A DNA stretch of 60,000 bases from Adiantum capillus-veneris. Taxonomy: Eukaryota; Streptophyta; Polypodiopsida; Polypodiales; Pteridaceae. Positions 1 to 10,839 of the stretch are shown piece by piece. The notes below the pieces were generated by a model. It saw only the letters and a program-made list of their open reading frames with translations, did no database searches and was not told the origin of the DNA. The translations under genes were made by a program, and so were the position numbers. Position 1 is the stretch's first letter. The number at the start of each line of letters is the position of its first letter. The stretch lies in assembly GCA_014529385.2 (NCBI GenBank), contig CM043950.1, positions 80,038,343-80,098,342 on the forward strand. The letters run 5' to 3'.

Positions 1-990
1 AGTGCATTACGCCAGTGGGGGTCCGCAAAGATCGAATGGTCTCTTTTACTTTGCGTTCTTGGGCTCCTGTGAAAATCCATGGTGCTTTAGGGAGTTTTAT
101 CGATCCATCAGACGCTGTTTGCGGCCAATATTTCTCTATACGATCCACATTTCTAAGGTCAACTCTGGCTCCCAAAGTATCTTTCTTGCCGGTCAAATGG
201 TCCCATAGTAGATTACCCACATTCTTGAATATGTGCATTGGATCGAGCAAGTGATTGATCATGAGTCGGGGCCAGTATGGTAACTCGTACCATAGAGATA
301 GTCTCTTCATCCCTGGAGGCAATCCGTCATCACACATCTCCTTCTGCTCTAACCATGCTTGTGCAGACATACTTGGTGGCTCTCTTCCCAAAAAGCCATC
401 GCGTAACACATGATTCTCTGGAAGATACGCTTGATGACCTTTGTAGATTTGCTTCTTCAGTGAGGGTGCCCTACGTGCGTTCAGTCTAGGTCCACATGTG
501 ACACATGCTCTGTATCCGCTTGTTTGAAGCCCTGCATGTATACACATGATAATAGATCAACTATGGGAAAAAACAAGATTTACAGTGTCTGAGTGAGGAG
601 TGTCAATAGATCACCTGAGCATTCTGTTAGCCCGGGATAGTCATGCATGGTCCACATTAGAATGCCTCTGATCAAAGCATTCCGTCGTCCTGTGTGTCGG
701 CTCATATCCACCACCTCTATGCCAATCCACAATTGTTGTAGCTCTTCCAATAGTGGACGAAGATACACATCCATATTCCCCACTTTATATCGCCCTGGCA
801 CAATCAAGCTTAGCCATAGGTGCCCCTTCTTCGTAGTCAACCACGGGGGAATGTTGTAGTTGACGATGACAACGGGCCATACACTGTAAGATGTTGATCT
901 TTGACCAAATGGATTTACGCCATCCATAGCCAGGCCTAAGCGCAAATTTCGAGCTTCCCTGGCAAAATCCGACCATGTTCCATCTATATG
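1..990 (-). pseudogene. TNP2-like CACTA transposase fragment
   Basis: Minus-strand middle part of a TNP2/Transposase_21-type protein. It contains the family blocks LRLGLAMDGVNPFG, PPWLTTKKGHLWLS, MWTMHDYPG and, after an intron, ELPYWPRLMINHLLDPMH. Compared with copy 2 it is less damaged: codons that are TGA stops in copy 2 at 42885 and 43137 are CGA (Arg) here. It cannot encode a complete enzyme, because the N-terminal exons and start codon are deleted at 990/991 and the C-terminal part lies outside the window. The intron between the CSG and LQTSGY blocks lies near 540-623, by alignment with 43222-43304. Confidence 0.85.
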
Positions 991-1278
991 TCTAGTTAAA
1001 AATAAACCTAAATCTAATTTAATGTAAGTCTACATATAACCTAATCTTTAACGTCTTTTAAGATAGTTTCCTACGACGTTATAACTCTCTTCTTCTTGTG
1101 TGTGTGCGCGTGTGTGGATGTGTGTGCCAATAAAAAGAGATAAATGGTATAACCTTTCTATCACCCATGCCAAGTATGATAGATTGATTATGCCATTTCC
1201 CTCTTGAATAATAGGTCTTGAGTTCAACTCCTCGTCGGCTAGATCTTTAGGTCTTTTAATTTTAATTAGTTTCCTACG

Positions 1279-1521
1279 ACGTTAAATTAGTTTCTCTCTC
1301 TTTCTCTCTCAATGTGTGTGCGTTTTTTTGGATCGTATGCATGTTTTCTCTCTCTTTTCCTCTCTCAATGTGTGCGTTTTTTGTTTATGCATGTTCTCTC
1401 TCTCTTTTCCTCTCTCAATGCGTGCGTTTTTTGTTTATGCATGCTCTCTCTCTCTTTTTCTCTCTGAATGTGTGTGTGCATTCTTTGTTTATGTATGTGT
1501 GTGTGCGTTTTTGTTTTTGTT

Positions 1522-1559
<38 letters not shown>

Positions 1560-1698
1560 AACACTATGTGTGTGTGTGAGAGCGAGAGAGAGAGGGAGAG
1601 AGAAAGAGGGGAAGGGAACATGAGAATGAGGAGAGGGAAGGAGCATACTTGGCTCTCCTTCCTCTCCTCGTGTGTGTGTGTGTGTGTGTGTGGAGAAG

Positions 1699-1742
<44 letters not shown>
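1279..1742. repeat. CT/GA and GT microsatellite tract in CACTA leader
   Basis: Simple-sequence leader of CACTA copy 1: TCTCTC/TGTGTG blocks, three or four near-repeats of a unit ending in TTTGTTTATGCATG, a (CT)n run, a (GT)n run and a final (GA)n run. The reverse complement occurs at 40313-40772 in copy 2. Many long open frames rich in S-L or R-E dipeptides cross it; they are microsatellite artefacts, not genes. Confidence 0.9.
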
Positions 1743-1745
<3 letters not shown>

Positions 1746-1973
1746 GGGAGAGCGTTACCTGCTCCTTGCTTGAGGGCGCCGAAAAACTCAGATCTGAGAT
1801 CTGAGTTTTTGGGCGCGCTCGGTTTTTTTTTTAGCCCAGCTGGCGTCGCTATGAGCGTCGCAAATTTACAAAGAAATTTGCGACGCTTATAGCGACACTC
1901 ATAGCGACGCCAGGAATTATTTTTTTTAGCGTCGCTGTGTGAGCGTCGCTAATATGAATAGCCTCTTGTAGTG

Positions 1974-2518
1974 TTATAATGTGCTATGTGGCTTTGTATG
2001 CATGTTTCCAGCTTTTCAAGTGAAAGATGCCTTCTGTGGAAGAAGAAGGTGCAGGTGATAGTGTTTTTGAAGAGCGTTTTCAATCTAGGAGTGGAGTTGT
2101 TAATGCTTGGAGTGATGGTCTCTTGGGCGTGGGTAATGAAGAGCAGTCAATGCATCAAGAAGATAATATAAGACTTATGGTTGTCAATCGAATGGGCTCC
2201 AGTGATGAGATGCATTTTGAGGTATTTGTGGTTTTGGCTGAATGGAACAAAGTATGGTACAACATGGCATGTGCCAACCTTGGAGAAAATTCAAATTATT
2301 ATTGGGATCTATGTCGATGGTGGCATTTGGGCAAGATGATAGATGATTTGTTCTTTGATGTGAGTGGAGTTCTTGGGCACATAGGTGGTGCTATGAAGCT
2401 TGATGAGTTTCCTTATGATCTAGGAGGAATTATGGGATCACTTATGCAGTTTTTTGTCACAGATTGATGTGAGTGTTAAGCATAAATGCCCAACCTCTGC
2501 CCAACTAGAGGTTGGGCA
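1974..2518 (+). mobile_element. 3' internal end of LTR element F
   Basis: Plus-strand end of an internal region, cut on its 5' side by CACTA copy 1. After the ORF at 2027-2467 comes a stretch (GTTAAGCATAAATGCCC, then GAGGTTGGGCAATGA) that resembles the 3' internal end of element C on its coding strand (GAGCATAAATGCTC, then a G-rich tract ending GGGCAATGA directly before the LTR). I read the G-rich part as a weak polypurine tract and 2519 as the LTR start. The family assignment is inference from this layout. Confidence 0.5.
2027..2467 (+). CDS. C-terminal part of LTR-element second ORF (partial)
   Basis: A 146-codon open frame with an acidic N-terminal part, aromatic blocks (WNKVWY, YYWDLCRWW) and a C-terminal PYDLGG at 2411-2428. 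The last motif sits where elements B, C and D carry FDPG(G), 50-110 bp before the LTR, and may be a diverged version of it. The 5' part of the reading frame is missing because CACTA copy 1 begins at 1973. No recognisable enzyme domain. The start codon is only the first ATG in the frame; the true start is probably lost. Confidence 0.4.
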   Translation: MPSVEEEGAGDSVFEERFQSRSGVVNAWSDGLLGVGNEEQSMHQEDNIRLMVVNRMGSSDEMHFEVFVVLAEWNKVWYNMACANLGENSNYYWDLCRWWHLGKMIDDLFFDVSGVLGHIGGAMKLDEFPYDLGGIMGSLMQFFVTD

Positions 2519-3990
2519 ATGATGATGAACCACTTTTGGTCTGTACAAAGTAATGCATATATGCATGTTCATATGTACAAAAGGATGTAAATACACGCAT
2601 TTTGGAGATTTGCAAAGTGGTTTCAAGTTTTAAAAAAGATGCGATGTGTACAAATTGTAAATAATCATGCTTGCATCCCGACAGTCAGACACACGTACAT
2701 GCATGGACAGGGTGTCATCACCTTAGATATGGTTCTTGGTGACCTCTTTTGGCTCTAGAGAACTTTTTTGAACTTTCTATAATGTAAATATTGCAAGTGA
2801 CAAGTGTGGGTACTCTCATCCTTCCCGAGAAGTTTGGCACATGCGATAACTGTCTATTTGCACTGCCTGATCTGCGATGATGCATATGCCGTCCTAGAAG
2901 TGGTAAAAAATGGAATGTGAAAATGTGGCAAAGTGATTTTTGTATCAAGGATCAAGCATCAAAACTTGGTGATTTCAGGAGTCCGTTTGGGGTTTTTCCC
3001 GCAAAAAAATGCTCGTCCGGGGTCAGAATTGACCATAACTGGGGCTAAAAAGGTCAAAAAATGACAAAAATTGGTGTGAAAAGGCTTCAAAAATCCACAT
3101 CACTCACGGAGCCTTGATGGTCCAGGCTAAGGGAGAACTTTTGGAGTACAAAATCAGCCCTTTCACCTCTCTCTGTGTGGGAGGAAGCAGTTCCTAGAGG
3201 TGGTCTAGTGCAGTCCTATCGTGTTCGCGTCCTGTTTTCTAGTGTGTGGAAGAGTGAATGAGAGCTTTATCTCTTCAGTTTTGCACTTGGGAGAGTCTAC
3301 AAAAGTTATGAGGTTTCCATAGATGTGTGTGTGTAAGGAAATGAGGAAAGAAAATGCGGCTTTCTACAAGACTATATGACCCTGTATCATTGCCATTAGG
3401 GTTGGCGCTACTCCAAAGAGTCCAACAAAGTGGAGTTCGGTGAAGGCTTTGCAATGGTTTGTGAGACGCCTTTTGTGGCTGGAGTTTTTGAGTTTTTTAT
3501 GGTTTTTCTTGTATATTTTTCAAGTGTGATTTCAAGTGTTGATTGAATCGACTCACCTTGGAGTGTGTGTACGGGTAGGCAAGGGCTTGTAGGCCGAGGT
3601 GTTTGGAGTTTGAATTGAGCTGGTGGGTATTGTTTGTATTGAGCTCTTGAGTAGTGGTGTTTGTGGGTTCGAATTTAAGCAAATTTCTTGTGTGGTTTTG
3701 AGTTGTTTTGTGTGTGTGAACGTGTGCACGACGTCTTTTGCTGCATCAACCTGATAGTCACATGATTATTGAATGACCCTCTCCCCCCCCCCCCCCCGAG
3801 TGAATAAGATGTTGGTTTCAAAGTTTCCCTTTTGTTCTCCATCATCACACATCCTCCTTGATTGCTAAGAGAGCTCGCTTTGATTCCCAAGAGTGATCTC
3901 TTCTTCTTCTTTTGCTTTCTTGCTCTCTTCAACAAATATAAAAACGACTTAATGAATGCCAAAAAATTGTGCCCTTAAGGGCGTGTGAGC
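2519..3990 (+). repeat. Putative LTR of element F (right end unresolved)
   Basis: Starts TGATGAACC directly after a polypurine-like tract. No coding potential was seen. It contains a C-homopolymer of about 15 at 3783 and a CTTCTTCTTCTTTT-type stretch near 3898. I could not find the matching second LTR, a terminal CA with a primer-binding site, or a target duplication. The extent to 3990 is therefore only the stretch without other assignments. Confidence 0.3.
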
Positions 3991-4749
3991 CTCTTGTCTC
4001 TCTTTTTTTGGACTCCTTTTCTATTTTTAACTTCAGATTGCATGTACGGACACTATCTTGCTAATTTTAGCTTAGCTTGGATCCCAAGCTTATGTGAGAG
4101 TGCCCCCCTAGAGGGTTGTCCTGGCGCCGTGACAACCCTTCATGGGAATCCTTTCTCCAATAAAGGAGTGGGAGCCTTTGGTCGTGTGGAAGCGCACCCT
4201 CCATGTATGCATCTTGCAAGGCTACCATCATCAAAATAATCTACCACCCAAGGGAACGTGTAGCTATAGTAGAACCGACCAATGGCCATTGCCCGCTTTG
4301 TGCACAACCATACATAGGGCCCGTCATCGCACGCCATTGCTAGGAGCTCTCAAAATCTATCTTTACGTGTTGCTCTCAAAAGGGTCACACTCGCATATAG
4401 ATACCCCTCCCTTCAAGATCCTTGCAGTGTATGAGGGATTAATTCCCGCCATCATGTGGCACTATCCCATGAAGTTGACGTTCAAGGTCTCCCAATTCAC
4501 GACAAAATCATAAATGTTCTATTTTTTTCCCTCTTGCTTCATTCACTCGCCATCTGTGGCCCACCAGCCTGATGTTTGAGCGGCCAGCTTATATTGGAAG
4601 CCATTGTACCACAATTGGAGACTTACATACATTGTTTCATTTGGATCATTCCGTGCCCACTAACCCAGGTTGCCAAACCTACCACGATTCGTTTGGCATC
4701 ATATGGCAGGCAACTACCACCTACTTTGACCATCAATATCTCATCGACT
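3991..4749. other. Unassigned non-coding stretch with one hairpin
   Basis: No gene recognised. The clearest structure is a hairpin at 4112-4139: a 9-bp perfect stem (AGGGTTGTC/GACAACCCT) with a 10-base loop (CTGGCGCCGT). It may be the distal part of the reverse-strand LTR G that follows, where elements B and C carry a palindrome, but sequence homology is not demonstrable by eye. Confidence 0.4.
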
Positions 4750-5309
4750 CGGACTCTGATTGAAAATCCATAAATACCTATGTCCTTCAAATACTAAACA
4801 CACTGCATACAATCCCTCTAAAGGCTACAAAACCTTCAAATGGGACACTAATCGAGGAAAACAATCTCGTACAAAACTAGCCCGCGTTGTAACTTAATCT
4901 TGTAGTATCTTGGCAACCAAAACTACGATTGCCAATCTCAAAAGACCAATGCTCTACACAAGATAATAATTTCATGTCCATGCACTCATACCAACTTTGA
5001 CCCTTCATTAGCAAAACTTTCCACAGATCTGCAAACCACTCAAAATTTGAATAGCCATAGGTTGCATATCAGAGCTCCAATTGACAAGTCATAAAGATAG
5101 GCCCATAGAGCACTTCAAGTACTACAGTTCTTAGATCATAAAATTCAAATTTTGATAGCTTTATACATCTCCACTTTAAGCATCAACAAAAATATTTTTG
5201 GCCCCTTAAATCCACATCTATCATACATTTAGCTTTACACTTGCTTGTTACCAAGCCCGTTTCACCGTTTCTCTTTTACCCATCATAGAAATGAGTGTCA
5301 TGACATCCA
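4750..5309 (-). repeat. Old diverged LTR G, related to the element B LTR
   Basis: On the plus strand this stretch follows the element B LTR (38640-39102) block by block: ATCTTGGCAACC, the TCTGAAAAGACC-like segment, ACAGATCTGCA, AGCTCCAATTGAC, TAGAGCACTTCAAG and the final TCATGACA. It is followed by TCCACCCCTCT, a reverse-strand polypurine tract equivalent to the one at 34474 next to the B LTR. The LTR therefore reads on the minus strand and starts TGTCATGACA at 5309. Numerous substitutions show it is much older than B. The other LTR and a primer site were not found. Confidence 0.65.
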
Positions 5310-6564
5310 CCCCTCTAAAGCTGCACAGCCTCAGGTCTATGCCAACTACACTTACTCAACGCCATCAAACACATCCTCCGATGGAGACATATCATTATCA
5401 ACTAGAGGTTGATCTAAACAAAGATCTTCAAGAACCATCTCACCTTCTCGCTTCTTTAACATTGAGGAGAAACTTGGATTCCCTTTTGGGCCCTGAAAGA
5501 AGTTTCATGTTAGCTTAGAGAGAGAAAAAGAAAATGTTAAATAATACATTTTACGTGATACTTTTTTTTGCCAACAAAAAGCAAAAATTACATTATTTGT
5601 TAGGTAGGCACCGTCTTTATCATTCTTAATTATTCTTTGTTCTCTTGTTAGGAATCCAACTAACCGTATGACTAATGGTGTGAAATGCCAACTAACAAGA
5701 GTTCCCTCCACTAGCTTAAGCTATAGAAACTCTATCAACTCTAAACAGGAGACTATAGCCTCTCCTCCCAAAACTTGAGATATTTTGCCAGTTTTGAGTG
5801 TTTGTCTCTCTATCAACTCTATGAATGGAGAATGCTTCTTTTTTTGGTGAAAACACCAACTTGAACTTGTAATACTCAACTCTTTCATCTTCAACACTTA
5901 CCAAAAGAAAGAACACACATAATCTTCATGTTCATGTATTGCAAGATTATGCGCCATGGCAGAAATGTAAGAGGGAGTTTTTCTTATCTCAAGGGTAGAA
6001 AGAACTTAAAAGGACAAACAAAGAACATCATTCGGATTTGTGGACAGGGTGGGTCTATATACCCAAAGCACCTACAACAAATGCACGACCTCCCTTTGCT
6101 AATATCACTAACCTTTTACATTTCACATGCTGTCGGAAATTTTTGGGTGAAAATAAAGTCAGTGATCTATGCTAAAAAGCTTGCCCACAAAGCTCGAGTA
6201 CATATGTGTACCTAGTGCTTTGAGTCTCAAGAGTGCTTTTGTAAAAGTTCATGTACAAATTTCTTAATTAATTGAAGATTAAACCTATGTATACTAAAAA
6301 ATCCTCTCTTAATTCAAAATTCTTCACTGATTATTGTGATTAAGCTTGGGGATACTAAGCTAATTAATTATTATATCATATTAGGACAGAAATTACTCGT
6401 TTTAACCATAAATTCATGATAATTATACTAATTAAGTTTAGATTAAGATGAGATTATGATAATTATACTAATTAAGTTTAGATTAAGATAATTATACTAT
6501 GAGAGCTATGTTAGACTGTGATTATGATATGAAAATTATCTTGTAATTGTTTGAGTAATTTTCA
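5310..6564. other. Non-coding remnant, AT-rich towards the right
   Basis: 5310-5520 would be internal sequence of element G (minus strand) but shows no clear domain. From 5521 to 6240 nothing was recognised. From 6240 the sequence becomes strongly AT-rich with a local direct duplication: GATAATTATACTAATTAAG occurs at about 6418 and again at about 6457. This leads into the 152-bp array. Confidence 0.5.
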
Positions 6565-7690
6565 TAATTAATTAAGCAGAACTACACTATTTTTGAGAGA
6601 ATGATCAAAATAATCCAAAATGCATTGAGATACTTATTAGAGGTGAATCACATTTTAGGGAACCCAAGATAATTATCTTAACCTCAGATAATTAGTTTAC
6701 CTAATTATCATAGACGAATTACACTCTTTTTTGGGGAAATTAAAAGGAGGAAAATAGTAAATTAATACAAAATTCTTTGAGATACTTATCATAGATAAAT
6801 CACATCTCATGAAACCTATGATAATTGTCTTAACCTCAGATAATTAGTTTAACTAATTATCTCAGAATAATTACATTGTTTTTAGGGAAAATTAAAAGCA
6901 GGAAAATAGTAAATTGACCAAAAATGATTTGAGATAATTATCAAAGGTAAATAATATTTTAAAAAACTTGTGATAATTATCTTAACCTCAAATAATTAGC
7001 TAACCTAATTATCTTAGCAAAATTATATTATTTTTAGGAAAAATTAAAAAGCAAGAAAATAGCAAATTGATCCAAAATACTTTGAGATAATTATCAGAGG
7101 TAAATCAAATCTTATGGAACCTGTGATAATTATCTTTACCTCAGATAATTAGTTGGACTAATTATCTCAGCATAATTACACTGTTTGTAAGGAAAAATAA
7201 AAGTGAAAAAATAGCAAATTGATCCAAAATGCTTTGAGATAATTATCAAAGGTAAATCTAATTTTTTTGAACTAGTGATAATTATCTAATCTCATATCAT
7301 TAGTTTACCTAATTATCTTACTAGAATTACTCTATTTTTAAGAAAAGCAAAAAGGGAAAAAATAGCAAATTGATCCAAAATGATCGAGATATTTATCAAA
7401 GGTAAATCACATTTTATGAAACCCATGATAATTATATTAACCTCATAAAACTAGTATAACTAATTATCTTAATAGAATTACATTATTTTTAGGAGAAAAT
7501 AAAAGGAGAAAAATAGCAAACTAATCCCAAATGCTTTGAGATAATTATCAGAGGTAAAACATATCTTATGGAACCGGTGATAATTATCTTAACATCAAAT
7601 AATTAGTTTAGATGTTTATCTTCATTAAAAGTAACCGATTTTGTGTATAAACTAGAGAAAGGAAACTAGTAAATGAATTTATATTATTAC
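6565..7690. repeat. AT-rich tandem array, 152-bp period, about seven units
   Basis: The marker GATAATTATC (or a close variant) followed by TTAACCTCA begins at 6668, 6820, 6972, 7124, 7277, 7427 and 7579, so the spacing is 150-153 bases. Each unit also holds CTTTGAGATAATTATC, AGGTAAATCA, TAATTAGTTT, CTAATTATCT and a poly-A/GGAAAATAGCAAATTGA segment. Units differ by many substitutions but few indels. No ORF crosses it. It could be a satellite-like minisatellite or tandem U3 repeats inside an LTR; a TATAAA-like box at 8145 would fit the second reading, but no LTR ends were found. Confidence 0.85.
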
Positions 7691-8508
7691 CCAATAAATA
7701 CATCATGTCAGAAACCACTATTGAAGGTTGGAGAAATTAGCTTAGCCTAAATAGTTGGTATAACAAATTACTGTCGGCAAAGTTTGCCTAAATTAGACCA
7801 TAATTATAGAAGGGAAAAGTTATAAATCAATTTTATGAGTTAATCAAAGAATTCTTAAAGATAGAACATATCAAATTACATCTAGGGTGAGTAATCCACT
7901 AACAGAAAGGTAACTTACAATTTACTAAGGCCAAAAATAGAATATTCTTGGAATATGGACTAAGGAGAAATCCAGTAAAATAGTTCCCATAATTATATGA
8001 TAATTATGGGAGAATACTAATAGTACAAGGAAGAGAAATATCTCATCCAATAACTATCAAGGATACCTATTGCAAAAATCCTTATTTTTGGGTAAAAAGG
8101 AAGAAAAGAGATTATTCAATTAATCTTCTAATCAATTAAGTCCTTTTATAAAGGCTACCAATATGGCTCCAAAGAGAACCAAAGGAAATCCTCTTACGAG
8201 GAAGAGGATATTAGCAACAAAAGAAATAAAGCCACTCATGACCAAGAGGCTGGGCCTAGTTATAGGCCTACGGAGAAAAGTCTACAGGCACCAACACAGC
8301 AGCAGATGGACGACCATTTCCAAGTGGATTTCTATTTTGTTCGCTTAAGTCTTTTAAAGTCCATTTCTTAGTTAGCATTGCATACATAAGGGTTAGGAAG
8401 GATAAAGTAGATGTGAATGGAAGATAACTTTCAAGAAACCAACGAGCAATGATTTTAAATAGGAAAGAAATGATTGGGTTATGACTGATTGACCTAGGAA
8501 AGAAATGT
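7691..8508. other. AT-rich flank of the tandem array; no supported gene
   Basis: Decayed sequence with scattered TAATTAT motifs up to about 8110. A 61-codon basic open frame at 8163-8348 begins just after TTTTATAAAGG at 8143; the box is too close to that ATG to serve it, and the frame matches nothing known, so I do not call it a gene. Confidence 0.5.
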
Positions 8509-8874
8509 TTGACCATCCTTAAGACAAATTGTCTCAAGACACCTCTGATTCCTTGGAATATTTTACTCGAGGTAATGAGTAATGATGGCGATTCGGCCAT
8601 GGATGAGTCGGTTTCCTCAGTGCGCATGGAGTCTTTACCCCCTGCTTGTTTGGCTTGTGGATATTACTTAGGATATCAAGTTTATCCTAGAGGAACCGCC
8701 CAGTTGTATGGGCAACCGGTTGGTGTATGGACGCCTGGACTATGTGTGATGGATTTTTCCACCCCAGTTTTTATAAATAAAGAATGGGTGCCGTTTTTTC
8801 ACCCCTGTATAGGTGGACTTGAGACAAGCCACTACTGGTTAGATATACTTCGGAATGAGAGTACGTTGTCTTAA
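8509..8874 (+). CDS. Hypothetical ORF, 121 codons
   Basis: Open frame with three closely spaced cysteines in the middle (PPACLACGYYLGY region and a later CVMDF/HPCIGG). No recognised domain, no flanking gene structure and no repeat copy in the window to test conservation. It could be chance or a piece of a decayed element. Listed because it is the only frame between 7.7 and 10.2 kb with protein-like composition. Confidence 0.2.
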   Translation: MTILKTNCLKTPLIPWNILLEVMSNDGDSAMDESVSSVRMESLPPACLACGYYLGYQVYPRGTAQLYGQPVGVWTPGLCVMDFSTPVFINKEWVPFFHPCIGGLETSHYWLDILRNESTLS

Positions 8875-10049
8875 GTCTAGAGATGATTGTTTGCTGAAAG
8901 AATGTTTTCAATACTGTTCTCAAGGGTTGTCTTAATGAAATTCAGTTATGAAAGTTAAAAGAAATCATTGTTTTAATTGTGAAAAGAATGTGGTAGTAAA
9001 TAAACAACACAGAAATCATGTGTGAGTGCAGGGTGCTAAGTGGGGATTGACTAACGTTGTCAATCATGGATGGGTGGACCTGATTAGTCAGGTAACTATC
9101 CATTCCCATGCACTAAAACTTTTAGAAACGTCTTCACTTGGAAGAGTAATCCACCAACAGCTGTGCCCTCACATATGTTAGGGGGGGGGAAAACGTTGGC
9201 TAAGGAAACCTTAATCTGAATGATGGAATTTATAGGCCCGGAATAGTTTTCTTTTACAAGTGGTCCCATTTCCTCTGCAAGAAAGGACTAGGTCTCCTTC
9301 TAGGGCTATAAACCTAAACCAAATTATCAATGGTAAGGGTGAGTTCCATGGAATTCTTCTTGTTTAGGGACTCTGATTTTAGTAGGCCTAGAGTGTTGTC
9401 AATTGTCCCACCCCGCTTTTGGTGTCGGTGGGTTTGGGGACCTCACAGTGCAATCCGTCGTGCGTGCCAAGTGTTACGGCATAAGCCGCATAGCGCGGTC
9501 CTGCGGAGGTCTGGACATTGCGGACTAGGAGTCATGCGGCTTCAGGACAGGATATCATGGGAGATGAAGGGGTTTTGCACCATTCTCAATCTGCGTTGGA
9601 GCAGCGGTTGTATATGGGGGGCATACTTGTCTTTGGGGATATCTCTACTATTCATGTTATCAATACATCTTCTCTCTTGTATCCTGTATTCGATTGCATA
9701 TCAATGAAGAAGATGGTGTTCTGTTTCTGTAACTTGTCTTCTTTTCTACCTTCTTGTGTTTTGATGTTCATATAATGTAAGGCAATGTGAGGGTAATCAT
9801 TCCCATAATGCTTATTGCTCCTGTGCAGGCAATAGACATAACATTTAATTATGTTAAGAAGCTATGCTATTCTTACAATTTTGCTAATTGCCATACACTC
9901 GCTCTTGAGCGTCAGCTTGTAGGTGGAGTGTGGTTGCTTGTGCACTCTTCCTTTAGGCAGAGAGGGCTGTTTTCTTTTGATACAGTACATGCAGCACTAG
10001 TTCCCATCCTTCTCTCTCCAAATTTTTTTGCAGGTTTTGGTCGTCGGTA
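8875..10049. other. Unassigned region, possible LTR tail
   Basis: No gene recognised. A stretch at 9400-9720 (TTGTCCCACCCCGC, then ATACATCTTCTCTCTTGTATCC) has the look of the transcribed 3' part of a plant LTR, but no second copy, primer site or terminal dinucleotide was found. G-run of about nine at 9181. Confidence 0.3.
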
Positions 10050-10264
10050 CAGGTGACGGTATCAGCGTCGATAGGTGCAACGGTATGAGTGTTGGAATTC
10101 ACTAGTACTTATTACGTTGCGTATTCCGAGCTCCGCTATACCTACTGTCATACGGACGTATGATACCGGTGTCCATTTCGAGGCCTATTTTAGCGCTTTT
10201 TAGTTTAAAAAGTAATGCTATTTCATCGGTATCTGCGCCAATTTTTACGCAATGTCTTGTAGTG
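10050..10264. mobile_element. Possible terminus of a second CACTA family
   Basis: The sequence ends TCTTGTAGTG at 10255-10264, the reverse complement of CACTACAAGA, the first ten bases of the CACTA copies in this window. The preceding 200 bases contain repeated CGGTAT/ATACCG motifs (about 10052, 10081, 10167, 10227), as expected for subterminal repeats. The opposite terminus was not found, so this is a candidate end only. Confidence 0.3.
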
Positions 10265-10464
10265 CACAAGCCAGAGTATGTTACAATGACAACTTCAATT
10301 GGTGCGCTTCAGTAAAAAAAGAAAACTTCAAGCAATGTCCCTTATCCCGAAGTAAATGTAGCAAAGTTAGTTTGGGCAATAAGGAGAAGAGGACCTGGGC
10401 GAAAGATGACTTGTTTTGGTGTGGTGTCAAAAGACGGAGATTGATGTGGGCCGTTCATTAATGA

Positions 10465-10839
10465 TTGTTCAATGAATGTCAAAATAGGGGTGTCAGCTCG
10501 TTGTTTTTGGGCTTGCAAGAAATATCCTCCATTTGCTTCACAATTGGGAGGCCTTGTGGAAGTGTGCTTTGGTTTTGTAACTCCAATAACAAGCACACCC
10601 AGAAGGTTCACAGTATAGTTGAAGGGCCGCCAAGTGCAGCTTCCAGTGTTTGGGTGGTCGCAGAGGGCACAAATTTGCAACCTCAAGAGGTAACGCAATT
10701 CCAGACCAATGGTTTTGTTATGCAAGCAGGTGTGACATCACCAACAGGAATGCATGAAACAGCTCCATTGAACCAAAGAGTTGCTAGCAGCGTCCGTCTC
10801 AAATTTAGAGATGGAAATATTGTGGAATGGAGATCACGA
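10465..10839 (+). pseudogene. SWIM-domain gene, 5' exon portion (split by element E)
   Basis: Open frame without recognised domain until it meets element E at 10840. Its last codons (WRSR) continue in the same frame into LTKEFHGK at 21273 once E and one copy of the ACGA duplication are removed. That shared frame is the main evidence that both parts were one exon. Two stops (TAA 10459, TGA 10462) close the frame upstream, so the start is unknown; TTG at 10465 is only the first codon after them. Confidence 0.5.

Larger units (their letters stand above)
1..1973 (-). mobile_element. CACTA (En/Spm-type) transposon, copy 1, partial
   Basis: Reverse-strand CACTA element that runs off the left edge of the window. 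Its 5' terminus lies at 1973 and reads CACTACAAGAGG on the minus strand, followed by the same subterminal GCGTCGC motifs and CT/GA-rich leader as the complete copy at 40082-47786. Bases 1-990 match 42846-43836 of that copy, and 991-1973 match its first 991 bases. The junction at 990/991 shows an internal deletion equivalent to 41073-42845 of copy 2, which removes transposase exon 1 and the first half of exon 2. The base triplet just outside the terminus is TTA; its partner is beyond the window, so the target duplication cannot be checked. Inferred to be a non-autonomous derivative, comparable to dSpm elements. Confidence 0.9.

Noticed and set aside
1314-1745. Ser/Leu- or Arg/Glu-rich open frames here, at 40272-40751 and at 52039-52442
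   Set aside because: They are translations of CT/GA microsatellites, open in all frames by composition.
2718-2948. Short frames in 2.5-5.7 kb
   Set aside because: No domain, no conserved second copy and a non-coding LTR-like background.
6565-7690. A CRISPR array, because of the regular spacing
   Set aside because: The whole 152-bp unit is repeated without unique spacers, and the context is a plant nuclear genome.
8163-8348. A small basic protein gene with a TATA-like box just upstream
   Set aside because: The box is about 20 bases from the ATG, which would put transcription start inside the frame; no homology was recognised.
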